NCBI GenBank assembly: GCA_964480705.1
Contig: CAYZPC010000001.1
Location: 1-64,000, forward strand
Origin: VGJJ01 sp964480705
GTDB taxonomy: Archaea; Iainarchaeota; Iainarchaeia; Iainarchaeales; VGJJ01
DNA length: 64,000 bases
Direction: 5' to 3'
Below the pieces are notes generated by a model, which was not told where the DNA came from, did no database searches, and saw only the letters and a program-made list of their open reading frames with translations. The position numbers and the translations under genes were made by a program. This document shows, one piece after another, positions 8,833-17,449 of the stretch (within the stretch, counting starts at the first letter, position 1; every line of letters begins with the position of its first letter).

Positions 8833-8870
8833 ATAGGATACTTCGGGTTCGTTTGGTTTATATACTCGTC

Positions 8871-8905
8871 AAACAAACTTTTGAGAAAAGTTTGATCAAA
8901 ACCCT
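8871..8905 (+). repeat. Dispersed repeat, copy B
   Basis: The hairpin AAACTTTT-GAG-AAAAGTTT is followed by GATCAAAACCC. The copy lies between the helicase promoter and the 3' side of tRNA-Gln, so it would sit in the trailer of that tRNA. Confidence 0.65.
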
Positions 8906-8949
8906 TTTGGGGCGCTTTTATGCCTTTTTTGGCCAATTTAATTCTTTCA

Positions 8950-9022
8950 TAGCCCCACTGCGATTCGAACGCAGGTCCTCGGGTCCAAAGCCCGATATCC
9001 TTGACCACTAGACGATGGGGCT
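8950..9022 (-). tRNA. tRNA-Gln (anticodon TTG)
   Basis: The acceptor stem AGCCCCA/TGGGGCT pairs perfectly. The anticodon loop is CTTTGGA with anticodon TTG, and the T loop is TTCGAAT with discriminator A. It is the expected substrate of the GatDE amidotransferase, whose GatE subunit is encoded about 600 bp downstream on the same strand sense. Confidence 0.95.
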
Positions 9023-9087
9023 GGCCATCGTATACTGATATGAAAGAGCCTAAGCAATCCTTTTAAGCATCCCGCCGCGTTGAGCGT

Positions 9088-9660
9088 GTGATGAAGCTCT
9101 CCGCCGCTCATTTAGCGAGTATTCTCCTCCTCTCCTTCGCCGCGGGAGGGGTATTTGCGGGGATATATTTTCCACTCCCTACTGATGCGGTCATTTCCCC
9201 TGTTCCTTTTTCGAGCCAGCAGACGGTTTTCTGCCCCTCCCCGGAGTGCACCTCCTTGCCCGTTTCTGCGCTGGATGCTGCTCAAACTCGGGTGGATGTG
9301 GCCATGTATTCGTTCACCAACTCCGACTTGGCGGATGCACTGATTCGCGCGCACGCCCGCGGCGTGAGTGTGCGTGTGGTCGTGGAGAAACAGCAGGCGG
9401 GTTCGCAGTATTCGCAGCACCGTGCGTTGAGCGATGCAGGTATTGTTGTGCGTATTGATTCCAACCCCAATTACATGCATCACAAATTTGCAGTCATTGA
9501 TGATTCCATTTTGATTAATGGTTCAATGAATTGGAGTGGAAATGGTGTGCGTGAAAATAATGAGAATGTGTCCATTATCCATTCTCCGGAATTGAATGCG
9601 TTGTTTGAGAAAGAGTTTGAAAAAATTTGGAACGATAGCGACGCGTTTTCGTCCAATTAA
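9088..9660 (+). CDS. Secreted phospholipase D-like nuclease
   Basis: This protein of about 190 aa has an N-terminal signal or anchor helix (HLASILLLSFAAGGVFAG) and one PLD catalytic module. The single HKD motif is HHKFAVIDDSILINGSMNW near residues 130-149, with the Lys and Asp at canonical spacing and the trailing GSxN. Single-HKD proteins of the Nuc type act as dimers and cut DNA or phosphodiesters outside the cytoplasm. Translation starts at GTG 9088 or ATG 9091; CTTTTAAGC lies 26 bp upstream. A role in scavenging external DNA is possible but is only inference. Confidence 0.83.
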   Translation: MMKLSAAHLASILLLSFAAGGVFAGIYFPLPTDAVISPVPFSSQQTVFCPSPECTSLPVSALDAAQTRVDVAMYSFTNSDLADALIRAHARGVSVRVVVEKQQAGSQYSQHRALSDAGIVVRIDSNPNYMHHKFAVIDDSILINGSMNWSGNGVRENNENVSIIHSPELNALFEKEFEKIWNDSDAFSSN

Positions 9661-11570
9661 TTTTTTCCCGTGCGTTTTTTCAATTCTTTTTCCACGGCTT
9701 GCGCGATGAAATATCCTTGGGCTTTTCCTCGTAATGCTTGCATGGCTAGCCCCATAAACGCTTGCTGGGATTGCATTCCTTTGGCAATAATCAGGTGCTG
9801 GTTTTTGTCCATGATTTGCGAGACAATCTTCTCCACTTCTCCTTCTTCGGCGTTTTCCATTTTCATTCGAGATAGAATCGTTTCAAGAGTTTCGCGCGGC
9901 ATGCTTGACCATTCGCGCAGCACGTCTGCAAACTTTTCGCGCAGAACTTTTTTGTTTTTTTCCGCTAAAAGAAGCTGTTCGAGTTGTTCATCCGTGATGC
10001 GGTCCACGCTAGGTTTTTCTTTGCGCACCGTGTTGAGGGTGCTGAGTAAAAGCGTTGCAGCGGTGGTGGCGTCATATCCTTTTTCGAGCATTCGTTCGAA
10101 GAATCGTGCCTTATTGTCGAGCTTCATTTCTTCCGCGAGTTTTTCGGAAAGGCCTTTGCTCACATATTTTTTCTTTCGCTCATTCGCCCATGCGGGGAGC
10201 GTTTTAGTTAGGTGCGCGAGTTTTTCTGCGTGAACGGGAATATCCTGCGCGTCCGTTTCAGGATACATTCTCGCCGCTCCCGGCAATGGTCGTGAGTATT
10301 CGGAGTTTCCTCCTTCTAATGCATTGCGAGTTTCTTCCGGCACGCCTTCTAATAATTGTGCCACACGGTGTTTGATAACGGTGATAGCGTGCGTGCACTT
10401 TCCTTCGTCTCCCATTACTATTGCAAACGAGTCTTTTTCACTGCAATGCAGCGCACTTCGCAGGGTGGAAATTTCGTGCGTTGTGAGTCCGTATTTATCG
10501 AGTTGTTCATCTCCGTGGAGCAATCCTTGCAATCCTGCGCGGGCTTTTACGTAGGAGGATATCTCGCTCCCAATGCGTCGTCCGGGCTGAACTTCCATTC
10601 CCATGCGCGTGTGCATGTGGGGTAATCTCACTGCGTGAATCACGTGTTTTTTTTGCAGTGCGGTTTGAATCATTTTGCTCGTGGATTTAGAAAATAATCC
10701 CGTCACATCCATTCCGGCTTGGCTGTTGATTAAATCATGGCTCACTCCTTCTTCGCGAAGCGTTTGTTTAATTTGAATGAGGGTATTTTGCCGCTGCATT
10801 TCTCGTCGAACATATTCGTCAATCAAATCTAATTCTTGCACGCCCTTCAATTCAACGCGCGTTCCCCCGGGAACGGAGATGTTGATGTCTTGTCGGATGC
10901 TTCCTAGTCCGCGCTTGACTTTTCCTGTAATGCGCATGACTTCTCCAATTTTGAGTGCGGTTTGTTTGGCTTGTTCCGGCGTGTGAATGTCCGGCATCGT
11001 GGCTAATTCAATGAGGGGAAATCCCAGCCGGTCAAGCCGGTAGATGACTTCGTGTTCTTTTCGTTCAATGGGCCGCGCGGAATCTTCTTCTAATGCGAGC
11101 CCCTGCACCCGAATGGGGGTGCCGTCATCTAATGTCACGTGTCCGCCCATTGAGATTTGTGTCGTGCGTTGAAACCCAGAGGTGTTGCTTCCATCCACCA
11201 CTGTTTTTCGCATCACAATCAAATTGTCCGCGATAGTGGAGTGGCATAAGAGTGATACTTCCAGCGCCACGTCCAACGCGTCTTTGTCCATTTCGTGCGG
11301 GGGTTCTTCATCGGTTTCCACGAGGGATGTGTTTTCGTGGTGTCCCTGATACACAAATGTTTGTTTTTTTTTCACGGCTTCGAGCGCGGCTAAATCTAGT
11401 TTTCCGGTTTCGCTGGCCACCGCATGAAGTTGCCGATGAAATGTAAATTCAGGAGCATCTTCTCGGAGCGTGGTGGGGCAGCGTGAGAATAATTTTCCCG
11501 TGTCCAATTGTTGGTGGATTTCCAGACCACACGTCACCGCATGAATTGTTTTGGGTGGTGTCTCAGTCAT
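9657..11570 (-). CDS. gatE: Glu-tRNA(Gln) amidotransferase subunit E
   Basis: This 637-aa protein is the GatE tRNA-binding kinase/amidotransferase subunit, which with GatD converts Glu-tRNA(Gln) to Gln-tRNA(Gln). It begins TIHAVTCGLEIHQQLDTGK, the GatB/E signature, and contains DEEPPHEMDKDALDVALEV and YRLDRLGFPLIELATMPD. An inserted AspRS-like GAD domain is expected in the middle and a YqeY-like tail at the C-terminus. The ATG at 11570 is preferred over an upstream frame start at 11612. It follows CTAGAAGGAA, a possible ribosome-binding site. GatD is not in this window. The stop overlaps the converging nuclease stop by four bases. Confidence 0.96.
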   Translation of the reverse strand: MTETPPKTIHAVTCGLEIHQQLDTGKLFSRCPTTLREDAPEFTFHRQLHAVASETGKLDLAALEAVKKKQTFVYQGHHENTSLVETDEEPPHEMDKDALDVALEVSLLCHSTIADNLIVMRKTVVDGSNTSGFQRTTQISMGGHVTLDDGTPIRVQGLALEEDSARPIERKEHEVIYRLDRLGFPLIELATMPDIHTPEQAKQTALKIGEVMRITGKVKRGLGSIRQDINISVPGGTRVELKGVQELDLIDEYVRREMQRQNTLIQIKQTLREEGVSHDLINSQAGMDVTGLFSKSTSKMIQTALQKKHVIHAVRLPHMHTRMGMEVQPGRRIGSEISSYVKARAGLQGLLHGDEQLDKYGLTTHEISTLRSALHCSEKDSFAIVMGDEGKCTHAITVIKHRVAQLLEGVPEETRNALEGGNSEYSRPLPGAARMYPETDAQDIPVHAEKLAHLTKTLPAWANERKKKYVSKGLSEKLAEEMKLDNKARFFERMLEKGYDATTAATLLLSTLNTVRKEKPSVDRITDEQLEQLLLAEKNKKVLREKFADVLREWSSMPRETLETILSRMKMENAEEGEVEKIVSQIMDKNQHLIIAKGMQSQQAFMGLAMQALRGKAQGYFIAQAVEKELKKRTGKN

Positions 11571-11657
11571 ACGGGGTATTCCTTCTAGTACGATACGTGG
11601 AGTGAGCCTCAACGAAAATTTAAACCAATGTTCCTGAAGCGTGTTTTATGGTAGTAT

Positions 11658-12872
11658 TCAGCGGTGGTGGAATATTCCCACGATAAGGCGTTTGGGGTCG
11701 GGCAGCGGAAAGGATTTGACTCCGAGGAAGTTTTCTCCTAAAATAACTCCCAGCAGGATAACCACTCCCGTCAGGAGGAATAGGGTAGGGATGCTCGTGA
11801 TCTGCACCACGGTCCCTCCGAGCAAGAACGCGGTGAAGGCGCCAATTTTGATAACAGCGACTTGGCTTCCCAAGTACGTTCCTTCTTTTCGTTCTTTTTG
11901 GGCAATTCCTGAGAGTAATGATAACCCACTAATTCCGAGTAAGCTGGTTCCTATTCCAAAAATAATGGATGAGACGAGCACCCAATCGAGTGTGCGTACT
12001 TGCGAGAGCATGAGCAAGGATAATCCGGAGAGCGTGGATCCCAATAATATTGTTTTTTGCGACCCCCATTTGTCTGAGAGTTTTCCTCCCCAGAATTGGA
12101 AGAGCATAGGTAGTTCGCGGACAAAAATAACCAATCCTACTTGTGCCACGCTGAATCCTAAATCTCGTGTCAAGAAAAGGGGGATGAATACAAACAGCAC
12201 GGGCATGCTGAACTGGTGTGCTCCTTCCACAATAGATAATCCTTTGAGCGGGCGGATTTTCAAATAATCTCGAATAGTTGGAATCGGGTTGAATGTGAGT
12301 TTTTCAAATGGCGGTTTGGGGTGAACGTTGTGTTTTTCAAAATAATACCACGCGCCCAAAAATACCAGCACAACCGCACTCGCGTAGAATGGTGCAGTAA
12401 TTCCAAACGTGGCGGCGATAATTCCTCCCATCAAGGGTCCGAATGCGTGTCCGAGTTTTCCCACTGACAAACTTTTTCCCACTTGTTCTCCGTCGTTTGT
12501 TTTCTTTTGCATCGCAACAATGTCTTCCATTTTTGCAATCGCGACAAAAATGACACACGCGTACGCAATGGCTTCCACGATTCGCGTGAGAAAAACAATC
12601 ATGGGATGCGTGACCAGCGCGTAGGAGATTAACACCACTATTTCGAGAATGATTCCCAGCAAAATGAGGGGTCTCCTTCCCCACGTGTCGCTGATTCCAC
12701 CAATCAGGGGTGCGACAAAAATCATGGTGAGTGAAAAAGAGGAGAGAATAATTGTCATCCACGCGGGGTCGTATCCTTTTTGGGATAAATACACCGAGAA
12801 AATGGGGTCCATGAACACGGCGGCGAATGCGAAAAGCGCATACACTAATGTGATGCGTCGGAAGGGTTCCAT
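11658..12872 (-). CDS. MFS transporter
   Basis: The 404-aa protein has about 12 hydrophobic helices and the MFS loop 2-3 signature PLIGGISDTWGRRPLI, repeated in weaker form as FQFWGGKLSDKWGSQKTI after helix 8. It lacks long loops or extra domains and looks like a drug/metabolite:proton antiporter; the substrate is unknown. The ATG at 12872 is supported by a minus-strand TATA (CTTATAAACC) 24 bp upstream. The longer frame to 12905 would begin with TTG inside that promoter, so I reject it. Confidence 0.9.
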   Translation of the reverse strand: MEPFRRITLVYALFAFAAVFMDPIFSVYLSQKGYDPAWMTIILSSFSLTMIFVAPLIGGISDTWGRRPLILLGIILEIVVLISYALVTHPMIVFLTRIVEAIAYACVIFVAIAKMEDIVAMQKKTNDGEQVGKSLSVGKLGHAFGPLMGGIIAATFGITAPFYASAVVLVFLGAWYYFEKHNVHPKPPFEKLTFNPIPTIRDYLKIRPLKGLSIVEGAHQFSMPVLFVFIPLFLTRDLGFSVAQVGLVIFVRELPMLFQFWGGKLSDKWGSQKTILLGSTLSGLSLLMLSQVRTLDWVLVSSIIFGIGTSLLGISGLSLLSGIAQKERKEGTYLGSQVAVIKIGAFTAFLLGGTVVQITSIPTLFLLTGVVILLGVILGENFLGVKSFPLPDPKRLIVGIFHHR

Positions 12873-12936
12873 GCTCTCGAAACGAAATGCCGGTTTATAA
12901 GCCAAACGAGGGCGAAATAGTGTATTGTCCGCCCAT

Positions 12937-13009
12937 GGGGGGGTAGTCTAGCCTGGTAGGATTGCACCTTCGGGAGGTGCAGACGAGAGTTCAAATCTCT
13001 CTCCCCCCG
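12937..13009 (+). tRNA. tRNA-Pro (anticodon CGG)
   Basis: The acceptor stem GGGGGGG pairs with TCCCCCC (one G-U). The anticodon loop is TTCGGGA with anticodon CGG, the T stem is GAGAG/CTCTC, and the T loop TTCAAAT. The discriminator is G, as in the second tRNA-Pro of the window. It is followed at once by the tRNA-linked hairpin module. Confidence 0.94.
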
Positions 13010-13112
13010 CTTCCGATCGGGGAACCGGTGTAGGGTTATTGCTGTTGCAATAACCCATTTATTTTTCCCCGGGGTTTTTGCATGAGCAAAAAGGCCGGTT
13101 CTAAATCTATCT
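13010..13112 (+). repeat. tRNA-trailer hairpin module after tRNA-Pro(CGG)
   Basis: The module reads CCGATCGGGGAACCGG, then TGTAGGGTTATTG paired with CAATAACCC, a T-rich spacer (ATTTATTTTTC), and a third imperfect hairpin around GGTTTTTGCATGAGCAAAAAGG. The first parts match the module downstream of tRNA-Val at 35842-35935. Function as terminator or processing signal is inferred. Confidence 0.65.
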
Positions 13113-13129
13113 CTCCCCCCGCTTCAAAT

Positions 13130-14131
13130 TTAGTTTCTAAGTATCGCGCTCAACAAGGCCATTTGCACATACATTCTATTCCGCGCCTGTTCCCATACAA
13201 GAGAATTCTTCGCGTACATCACATTGTGCGAGACTTCTTCTCCTTTCAACGCGGGCAAGCAGTGCATTCCCACCGCGCCGCGGGCGCATCGTGAAAGAAG
13301 TTTTTCATTCAATTGAAATTTGCTCAAAATGGGGTGGAGTTTTTTCTTGTCGAGTTTCATGTGCATACTCTCCCATTCGTCCGTGTACACCACGTTGACT
13401 TTTTTCAATGTGTTTGCATCGGGCATTTCGTTGAATACGCGAATTTCTGCACCCGTTTTTTTCGCATACGCATGAGCAATCTTCAAATATTTTTGTGAAA
13501 CGGGAAATTGTTTGGGCGAGGCGATGTACATGTTTACTCCCAGCATGGAGCATCCAATCAGTAATGAATCAGTAATATTATCGGAAACGCCCGCGTACAT
13601 GAGTGTAATATCATTCAGTCGTTTGAAGTGTTCGCGTATCGTGAATAAATCGGAGAGAATTTGACATGGATGATCTTCATTCGTGAGACCATTCACAATG
13701 GGTTTGTCCGAGTATTTGGCCATCGTTTCCAATTCTTTGTGCTCGAAGACGCGCGCCATGATACAATCCGTGTAACGAGAAAGTGTCAACGCCGTGTCCT
13801 GCATGTCTTCTCCGCGTCCCATTTGGGTGGTGGATTTGTCAATGAACAAGGAGTGTCCGTGTAAGAGGTGAATACCCGCATCAAATGAGACGCGTGTGCG
13901 CGTGGAGGGTTTTTCAAAAAATAATGTGACTGTTTTTTGGTTTAGGAGTGGGGGTAATGGGATGTGGGATTGGTGCATTTGTTTGAGTCTTTCGGCCAAA
14001 TGATAGAGCATGAACGTCTGTTCCACGTTCACATCATCGCTGCGCAAAAAGTCTTTTCCGCGAAGCTGTTTGAGGGGTTTTGTTTCTAAGATGTGGTATA
14101 TTTCATCCGTGTAGTCGAGTCCCTTTTTCAT
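13130..14131 (-). CDS. argF: Ornithine carbamoyltransferase
   Basis: This 333-aa enzyme joins or splits carbamoyl phosphate and ornithine/citrulline. The carbamoyl-phosphate loop KPSTRTRVSF lies near residues 74-83, HPCQ near 160, and the ornithine-side HCLPALKGEE near 288; the usual DEW-like segment appears as VYTDEWESM. Its ATG lies inside the end of the carbamate kinase gene (29-bp overlap in another frame), so translation is probably coupled. The pairing with carbamate kinase points to citrulline breakdown with ATP yield or to kinase-fed carbamoyl phosphate use. No arginine deiminase is in the window. Confidence 0.93.
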   Translation of the reverse strand: MKKGLDYTDEIYHILETKPLKQLRGKDFLRSDDVNVEQTFMLYHLAERLKQMHQSHIPLPPLLNQKTVTLFFEKPSTRTRVSFDAGIHLLHGHSLFIDKSTTQMGRGEDMQDTALTLSRYTDCIMARVFEHKELETMAKYSDKPIVNGLTNEDHPCQILSDLFTIREHFKRLNDITLMYAGVSDNITDSLLIGCSMLGVNMYIASPKQFPVSQKYLKIAHAYAKKTGAEIRVFNEMPDANTLKKVNVVYTDEWESMHMKLDKKKLHPILSKFQLNEKLLSRCARGAVGMHCLPALKGEEVSHNVMYAKNSLVWEQARNRMYVQMALLSAILRN

Positions 14132-15017
14132 GGTTTAACACCTCGTTCAGTTCGCCTGTTTTTCCAATGTACGCAGTCTTTCCCCCTTTTTGAATGAAAC
14201 GGATGGTTGAGCGTATTTTGGGTTCCATGCTTCCTTTTCCAAAGTGTCCTTGCTTGAGCAAGAGTCTCGCTTTTTCCAATGAGAGTGTTTTGAGTTCTTT
14301 CTGCTGGGGTGTGTTATAGTCGGTGTATGCAAAACTTTCATTCGTGAGAATAATCATTTCTCTCGCTGAGAGGGCGTTTCCCAATACTTGCGTTGAAAAA
14401 TCCTTATCGATAACTGCATCCGCGCACGACCATTTGTTCTTGTTGCGCGTCACGGGGATTCCTCCTCCTCCGCATGCAATAACAACGTGATTTTGGTCGA
14501 GCAAATCTTTGATGGCTTCTATTTCAACAATTTTTTGGGGAATGGGAGATGCGACTATTTTTCGATAGCCTTTGCGTGTATCATGAATGAAGGGAATTTT
14601 TTCGCGTGTTAACTGTTGCGAGGATTTGTACCACGGTCCAATGGGTTTGCTCGGATGTTTGAATGCATCATCGCGTGCATCCACTTCCACGTGAGTTAGG
14701 ATGGTGGTAATGTGTTGTGCGGGCAACCATTTTCTCATTCCGAATGCAATGAGGTGGCCTATTTCTCCCTGCGTCATTCCAACCTCCACGTGTAAAGGCA
14801 TCGTCGGTATGCGTGGGGAAGCGGCTTGCATTTGCAGCTCTAAATTGCCCACTTGGGGTCCGTTTCCATGCGTGATAACGAGGGGAGTATCTTTCTTCAC
14901 GAGCGCAGCAATCTCCTCACACGCGCGGGTGATGTTTTTGAGTTGTTGAGCGTAGTTTCCTATTTCGTGTTCGCGAATCAGGGCATTTCCTCCGAGAGCA
15001 ATAATGAGGGGTTTCAT
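14103..15017 (-). CDS. arcC: Carbamate kinase
   Basis: This 304-aa amino-acid-kinase-fold enzyme transfers phosphate between carbamoyl phosphate and ADP. Characteristic segments are MKPLIIALGGNALI at the N-terminus, THGNGPQVGNLELQM, IACGGGGIPV and AVIDKDFSTQVLGNALSA, and the C-terminal SMEPKIRSTIRFIQKGG. The ATG at 15017 is set by the MKP start typical of the family and by a TATA (TATATAAA) 28 bp upstream. The gene overlaps argF. The same A/T box probably also serves the divergent GGDEF gene. Confidence 0.95.
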   Translation of the reverse strand: MKPLIIALGGNALIREHEIGNYAQQLKNITRACEEIAALVKKDTPLVITHGNGPQVGNLELQMQAASPRIPTMPLHVEVGMTQGEIGHLIAFGMRKWLPAQHITTILTHVEVDARDDAFKHPSKPIGPWYKSSQQLTREKIPFIHDTRKGYRKIVASPIPQKIVEIEAIKDLLDQNHVVIACGGGGIPVTRNKNKWSCADAVIDKDFSTQVLGNALSAREMIILTNESFAYTDYNTPQQKELKTLSLEKARLLLKQGHFGKGSMEPKIRSTIRFIQKGGKTAYIGKTGELNEVLNHEKGTRLHG

Positions 15018-15039
15018 TCCTTGTTGTGCGTGTTTGGAA

Positions 15040-15049
15040 TTTATATAGG
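15040..15049. promoter_or_regulatory. Shared A/T box of divergent carbamate kinase and GGDEF genes
   Basis: TTTATATA, readable as TATATAAA on the other strand, lies 25 bp before the plus-strand ATG (15069) and about 28 bp before the minus-strand ATG (15017). The 51-bp gap has no room for a second promoter, so one near-symmetric box may fire both leaderless transcripts. Confidence 0.5.
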
Positions 15050-15068
15050 CTGGGGACTCCTTTTTCGT

Positions 15069-15986
15069 ATGCATGCTCCTCGACCCGCTTATCGTACGCG
15101 TCTGCCCGATAGAATTGTCAGGCGCTTTAGGTTGAGCCTCCTTTCTCCTGCTGTGCGGGATAGCACGGGTTATCAGACCGCGTTGCGGTATGCGCAGTAC
15201 CAGCGCGGGTATCGTTTAGGCCGGAATGTGGTTACCGATCCCTTTGTTTTCAATTCTGCTTTTCGCGCGGCCGATCGCGCGGCGAGGCAGGCGATGGCGA
15301 AATATCACTCCCTCTCCTTCCGTGCGGCTTTTGCGTTGCTTCCTCCTAAGATGAAGGAGCGGGTCAAGTCAGAGTATCAGGAGATTTTGAAAACCGCTGC
15401 GGCATTGAGGAGAATTCAAGCTAGAGATTTAGTGCAGCATCATCAAACGCCTTCCGTGTATGATAAGCGTGCCTTCACGGCGTTGCTGCGCGAGTCTCTT
15501 CGCAATCGTTTGCGCAAACCTTTTTCGCTTGTCATGGTGGATTTGGATGATTTCAAGCGAGTGAATACTGATTTTGGTCATGGAGTTGGAGATGTGGTGC
15601 TGGATTCTTTTTCGGATGGTCTCGCACGCTTTGCGCGATTGCACCGTGGCTTTGCGGGCCGTGTGGGTGGGGAAGAGTTTCAGATTTTTTTACCCTTGTC
15701 TCCGCGCGAGGCCCAAAAATGGTTGGATTCATTCCGCGTGGCTTTCAAAGAGGACACGCGCAACCCCGTGTTTATCAAAAAATCCGGTGTTCCCGTCGCG
15801 GGGGATATTGCTAATTGGAAGAGTGGTGTTTCATTCACGGCCGGCATAACTGGTTCGAGTGAGTTGAAGCAAAATTTTCATGATTTGAAACCGTTGTTTG
15901 GTATTGTGCAGCAGGGATTGAAACAAGGTAAGGCGCGCGAGGGAAAAGGTTCATCTATTTTGATTGATTTGCCCGAGAGGGTGTGA
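15069..15986 (+). CDS. GGDEF-domain protein
   Basis: The 305-aa protein has a basic N-terminal helical part (residues 1-135, rich in Arg and Ala) and a C-terminal GGDEF domain. The metal-binding and substrate motif DLDDFKRVN, then DFGHGVGD, and the active-site loop RVGGEEFQIF near residues 200-207 are intact, so diguanylate cyclase chemistry is plausible. No sensor domain, membrane helix or RxxD inhibitory site is obvious. GGDEF proteins are uncommon in Archaea and a c-di-GMP role is unproven there. The start is fixed by the TATA 25 bp upstream. It is followed after 4 bp by the Dph6 gene, so it may be co-transcribed with it. Confidence 0.85.
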   Translation: MHAPRPAYRTRLPDRIVRRFRLSLLSPAVRDSTGYQTALRYAQYQRGYRLGRNVVTDPFVFNSAFRAADRAARQAMAKYHSLSFRAAFALLPPKMKERVKSEYQEILKTAAALRRIQARDLVQHHQTPSVYDKRAFTALLRESLRNRLRKPFSLVMVDLDDFKRVNTDFGHGVGDVVLDSFSDGLARFARLHRGFAGRVGGEEFQIFLPLSPREAQKWLDSFRVAFKEDTRNPVFIKKSGVPVAGDIANWKSGVSFTAGITGSSELKQNFHDLKPLFGIVQQGLKQGKAREGKGSSILIDLPERV

Positions 15987-15990
15987 GTTC

Positions 15991-16764
15991 ATGCGCCTCG
16001 CATGCTTGTTTTCCGGCGGAAAAGACTCCACGTTTGCTGTTCACCTAGCCAAGCAAGCGGGTCACGAGGTTTCTATTCTGGTGGCAATGGAACCTCAAAA
16101 TACTGAGAGTTTTTTGTTTCACGTTCCCAATGTAAAATGGACTTCGTTGCAGGCGCGCGCGATGAACATTCCCCTGCTCCTCGTTCCCACGACTGGAAAA
16201 AAATCCCGCGAGATGGTGGATTTGAAGGATGTGCTTCGCGACCTGAAAAAAAATACCCGGATTGAGGGAGTGGTCACGGGAGCGGTTTTTTCAACGTATC
16301 AAGCTTCTCGTATTCAAAAAATTTGCCACGAGTTGGACTTGTATTGTTTCAACCCGCTTTGGCAAAATTCTCCAAAAGCACATTGGCACGAATTATTAGT
16401 GAGCGGTTTTGAAATTGTGCTAGTGAGTGTTGCCGCACAGGGTTTAGAGAAAGGCTGGTTGGGAAAATTGATTGATGAGCACGCGCTACATGAATTGGTT
16501 GCGCTGGAAAAAAAATTTGGAGTGAGTTCCATTGGAGAGGGGGGCGAGTACGAATCATTTGTGGTTAATGCTCCCTTATTTGAGAAAAAAATTAGTGTTG
16601 TAAAATACTCGGATGAGTGGAAAGGCCTGCAGGGCACGCGACACATTGTGGAATCTCAATTAATGGATAAAATCCAAAAATCGCCGGTTCGGAAAAAATC
16701 GTCACCGGTTTCTAAAAAATCCCATTTGAAAAAAACAACCCCTTCTTCGAGGCGAGCAAAATGA
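15991..16764 (+). CDS. Diphthine--ammonia ligase (Dph6-type ATP pyrophosphatase)
   Basis: This 257-aa protein should amidate diphthine in elongation factor 2, the last step of diphthamide synthesis. The N-terminal PP-loop is CLFSGGKDSTFA (residues 5-16); GEGGEYESFVV near residue 180 is the C-terminal hallmark of the family. After residue 228 there is a basic Lys/Ser/Pro tail (KKSSPVSKKSHLKK) not part of the core fold. The ATG at 15991 lies 4 bp after the GGDEF stop, and the stop overlaps the next start by ATGA, so three genes form an operon. Confidence 0.88.
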   Translation: MRLACLFSGGKDSTFAVHLAKQAGHEVSILVAMEPQNTESFLFHVPNVKWTSLQARAMNIPLLLVPTTGKKSREMVDLKDVLRDLKKNTRIEGVVTGAVFSTYQASRIQKICHELDLYCFNPLWQNSPKAHWHELLVSGFEIVLVSVAAQGLEKGWLGKLIDEHALHELVALEKKFGVSSIGEGGEYESFVVNAPLFEKKISVVKYSDEWKGLQGTRHIVESQLMDKIQKSPVRKKSSPVSKKSHLKKTTPSSRRAK

Positions 16765-17411
16765 GTCCAATTCATTCGGCGCTTATTGTTAATTGTAACC
16801 GAAATGAGGACGTGCTTACTCTGCGTGAGTTTGTGTGGCCTATTCAGCGGAGCCTGCATGTTCCCTCGCGCGTGGTTTCCCTGCGCTCGCTCACGCAAGC
16901 CACGGCTCAGAAAGCCGATGTGATTATTTTTTCCGGAACAACCTTGAAAGACAATGATTTCATTTCACACGCGCGAAAATTATCCTGGCTGCGCGGCCTG
17001 CATGTTCCCATGTTGGGGATCTGCGCCGGGCAGCAACTCTTGGGGATTATTTTCGGCGGAAAAATAGTGAAAATGAAGCACCCTGCGATTGGAGTGTATC
17101 GCATCCGCAGCCTTGCGAAACAAAAAAAGTCACTCACACCCAATGAAAAAGCGAGCACATTCTTGGACAGTCTTCTCTTTTCCCTCTTCAGTGGGGAGAA
17201 ATTCGCCTCCGTGTATGGGTTGCACGGCAATCAAATCCGCCTCCCTTCGCGCAATGGGGCCTTCGCCACGCTCGCGTCTTCTCCCTCTTCCCCGCACGAG
17301 GTGGTGGTTCACCATTCCCGCCCCATTTTAGGAGTGGCCTTCCACCCGGAAGTGCTCAACAAACCCCTCTTTCGCGCGTTTATTGCTTGGGCAGAATCCT
17401 TCTCGAAATAG
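16761..17411 (+). CDS. Class I glutamine amidotransferase (GuaA N-domain-like)
   Basis: The 216-aa protein has the GATase catalytic triad: the nucleophile elbow GICAGQQ near residue 96 and the His/Glu pair in FHPEV near residue 201. It resembles the separate glutaminase subunit of archaeal GMP synthase, but the surrounding sequence (a basic insert with KQKKSLTPNEKA) is divergent, and no synthase subunit is adjacent. It overlaps the Dph6 gene by ATGA. Supplying ammonia to an ATP pyrophosphatase partner is an attractive inference, because Dph6 itself needs ammonium; GMP synthase remains the alternative. Confidence 0.75.
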   Translation: MSPIHSALIVNCNRNEDVLTLREFVWPIQRSLHVPSRVVSLRSLTQATAQKADVIIFSGTTLKDNDFISHARKLSWLRGLHVPMLGICAGQQLLGIIFGGKIVKMKHPAIGVYRIRSLAKQKKSLTPNEKASTFLDSLLFSLFSGEKFASVYGLHGNQIRLPSRNGAFATLASSPSSPHEVVVHHSRPILGVAFHPEVLNKPLFRAFIAWAESFSK

Positions 17412-17449
17412 TTGAGCGGATTAATTTTCCATTGCATTTGTCATGCGTT

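Noticed and set aside
11641..12267. 208-codon plus-strand frame opposite the MFS gene
   Set aside because: The minus-strand MFS protein explains the codon pattern; the plus-strand product has no family features.
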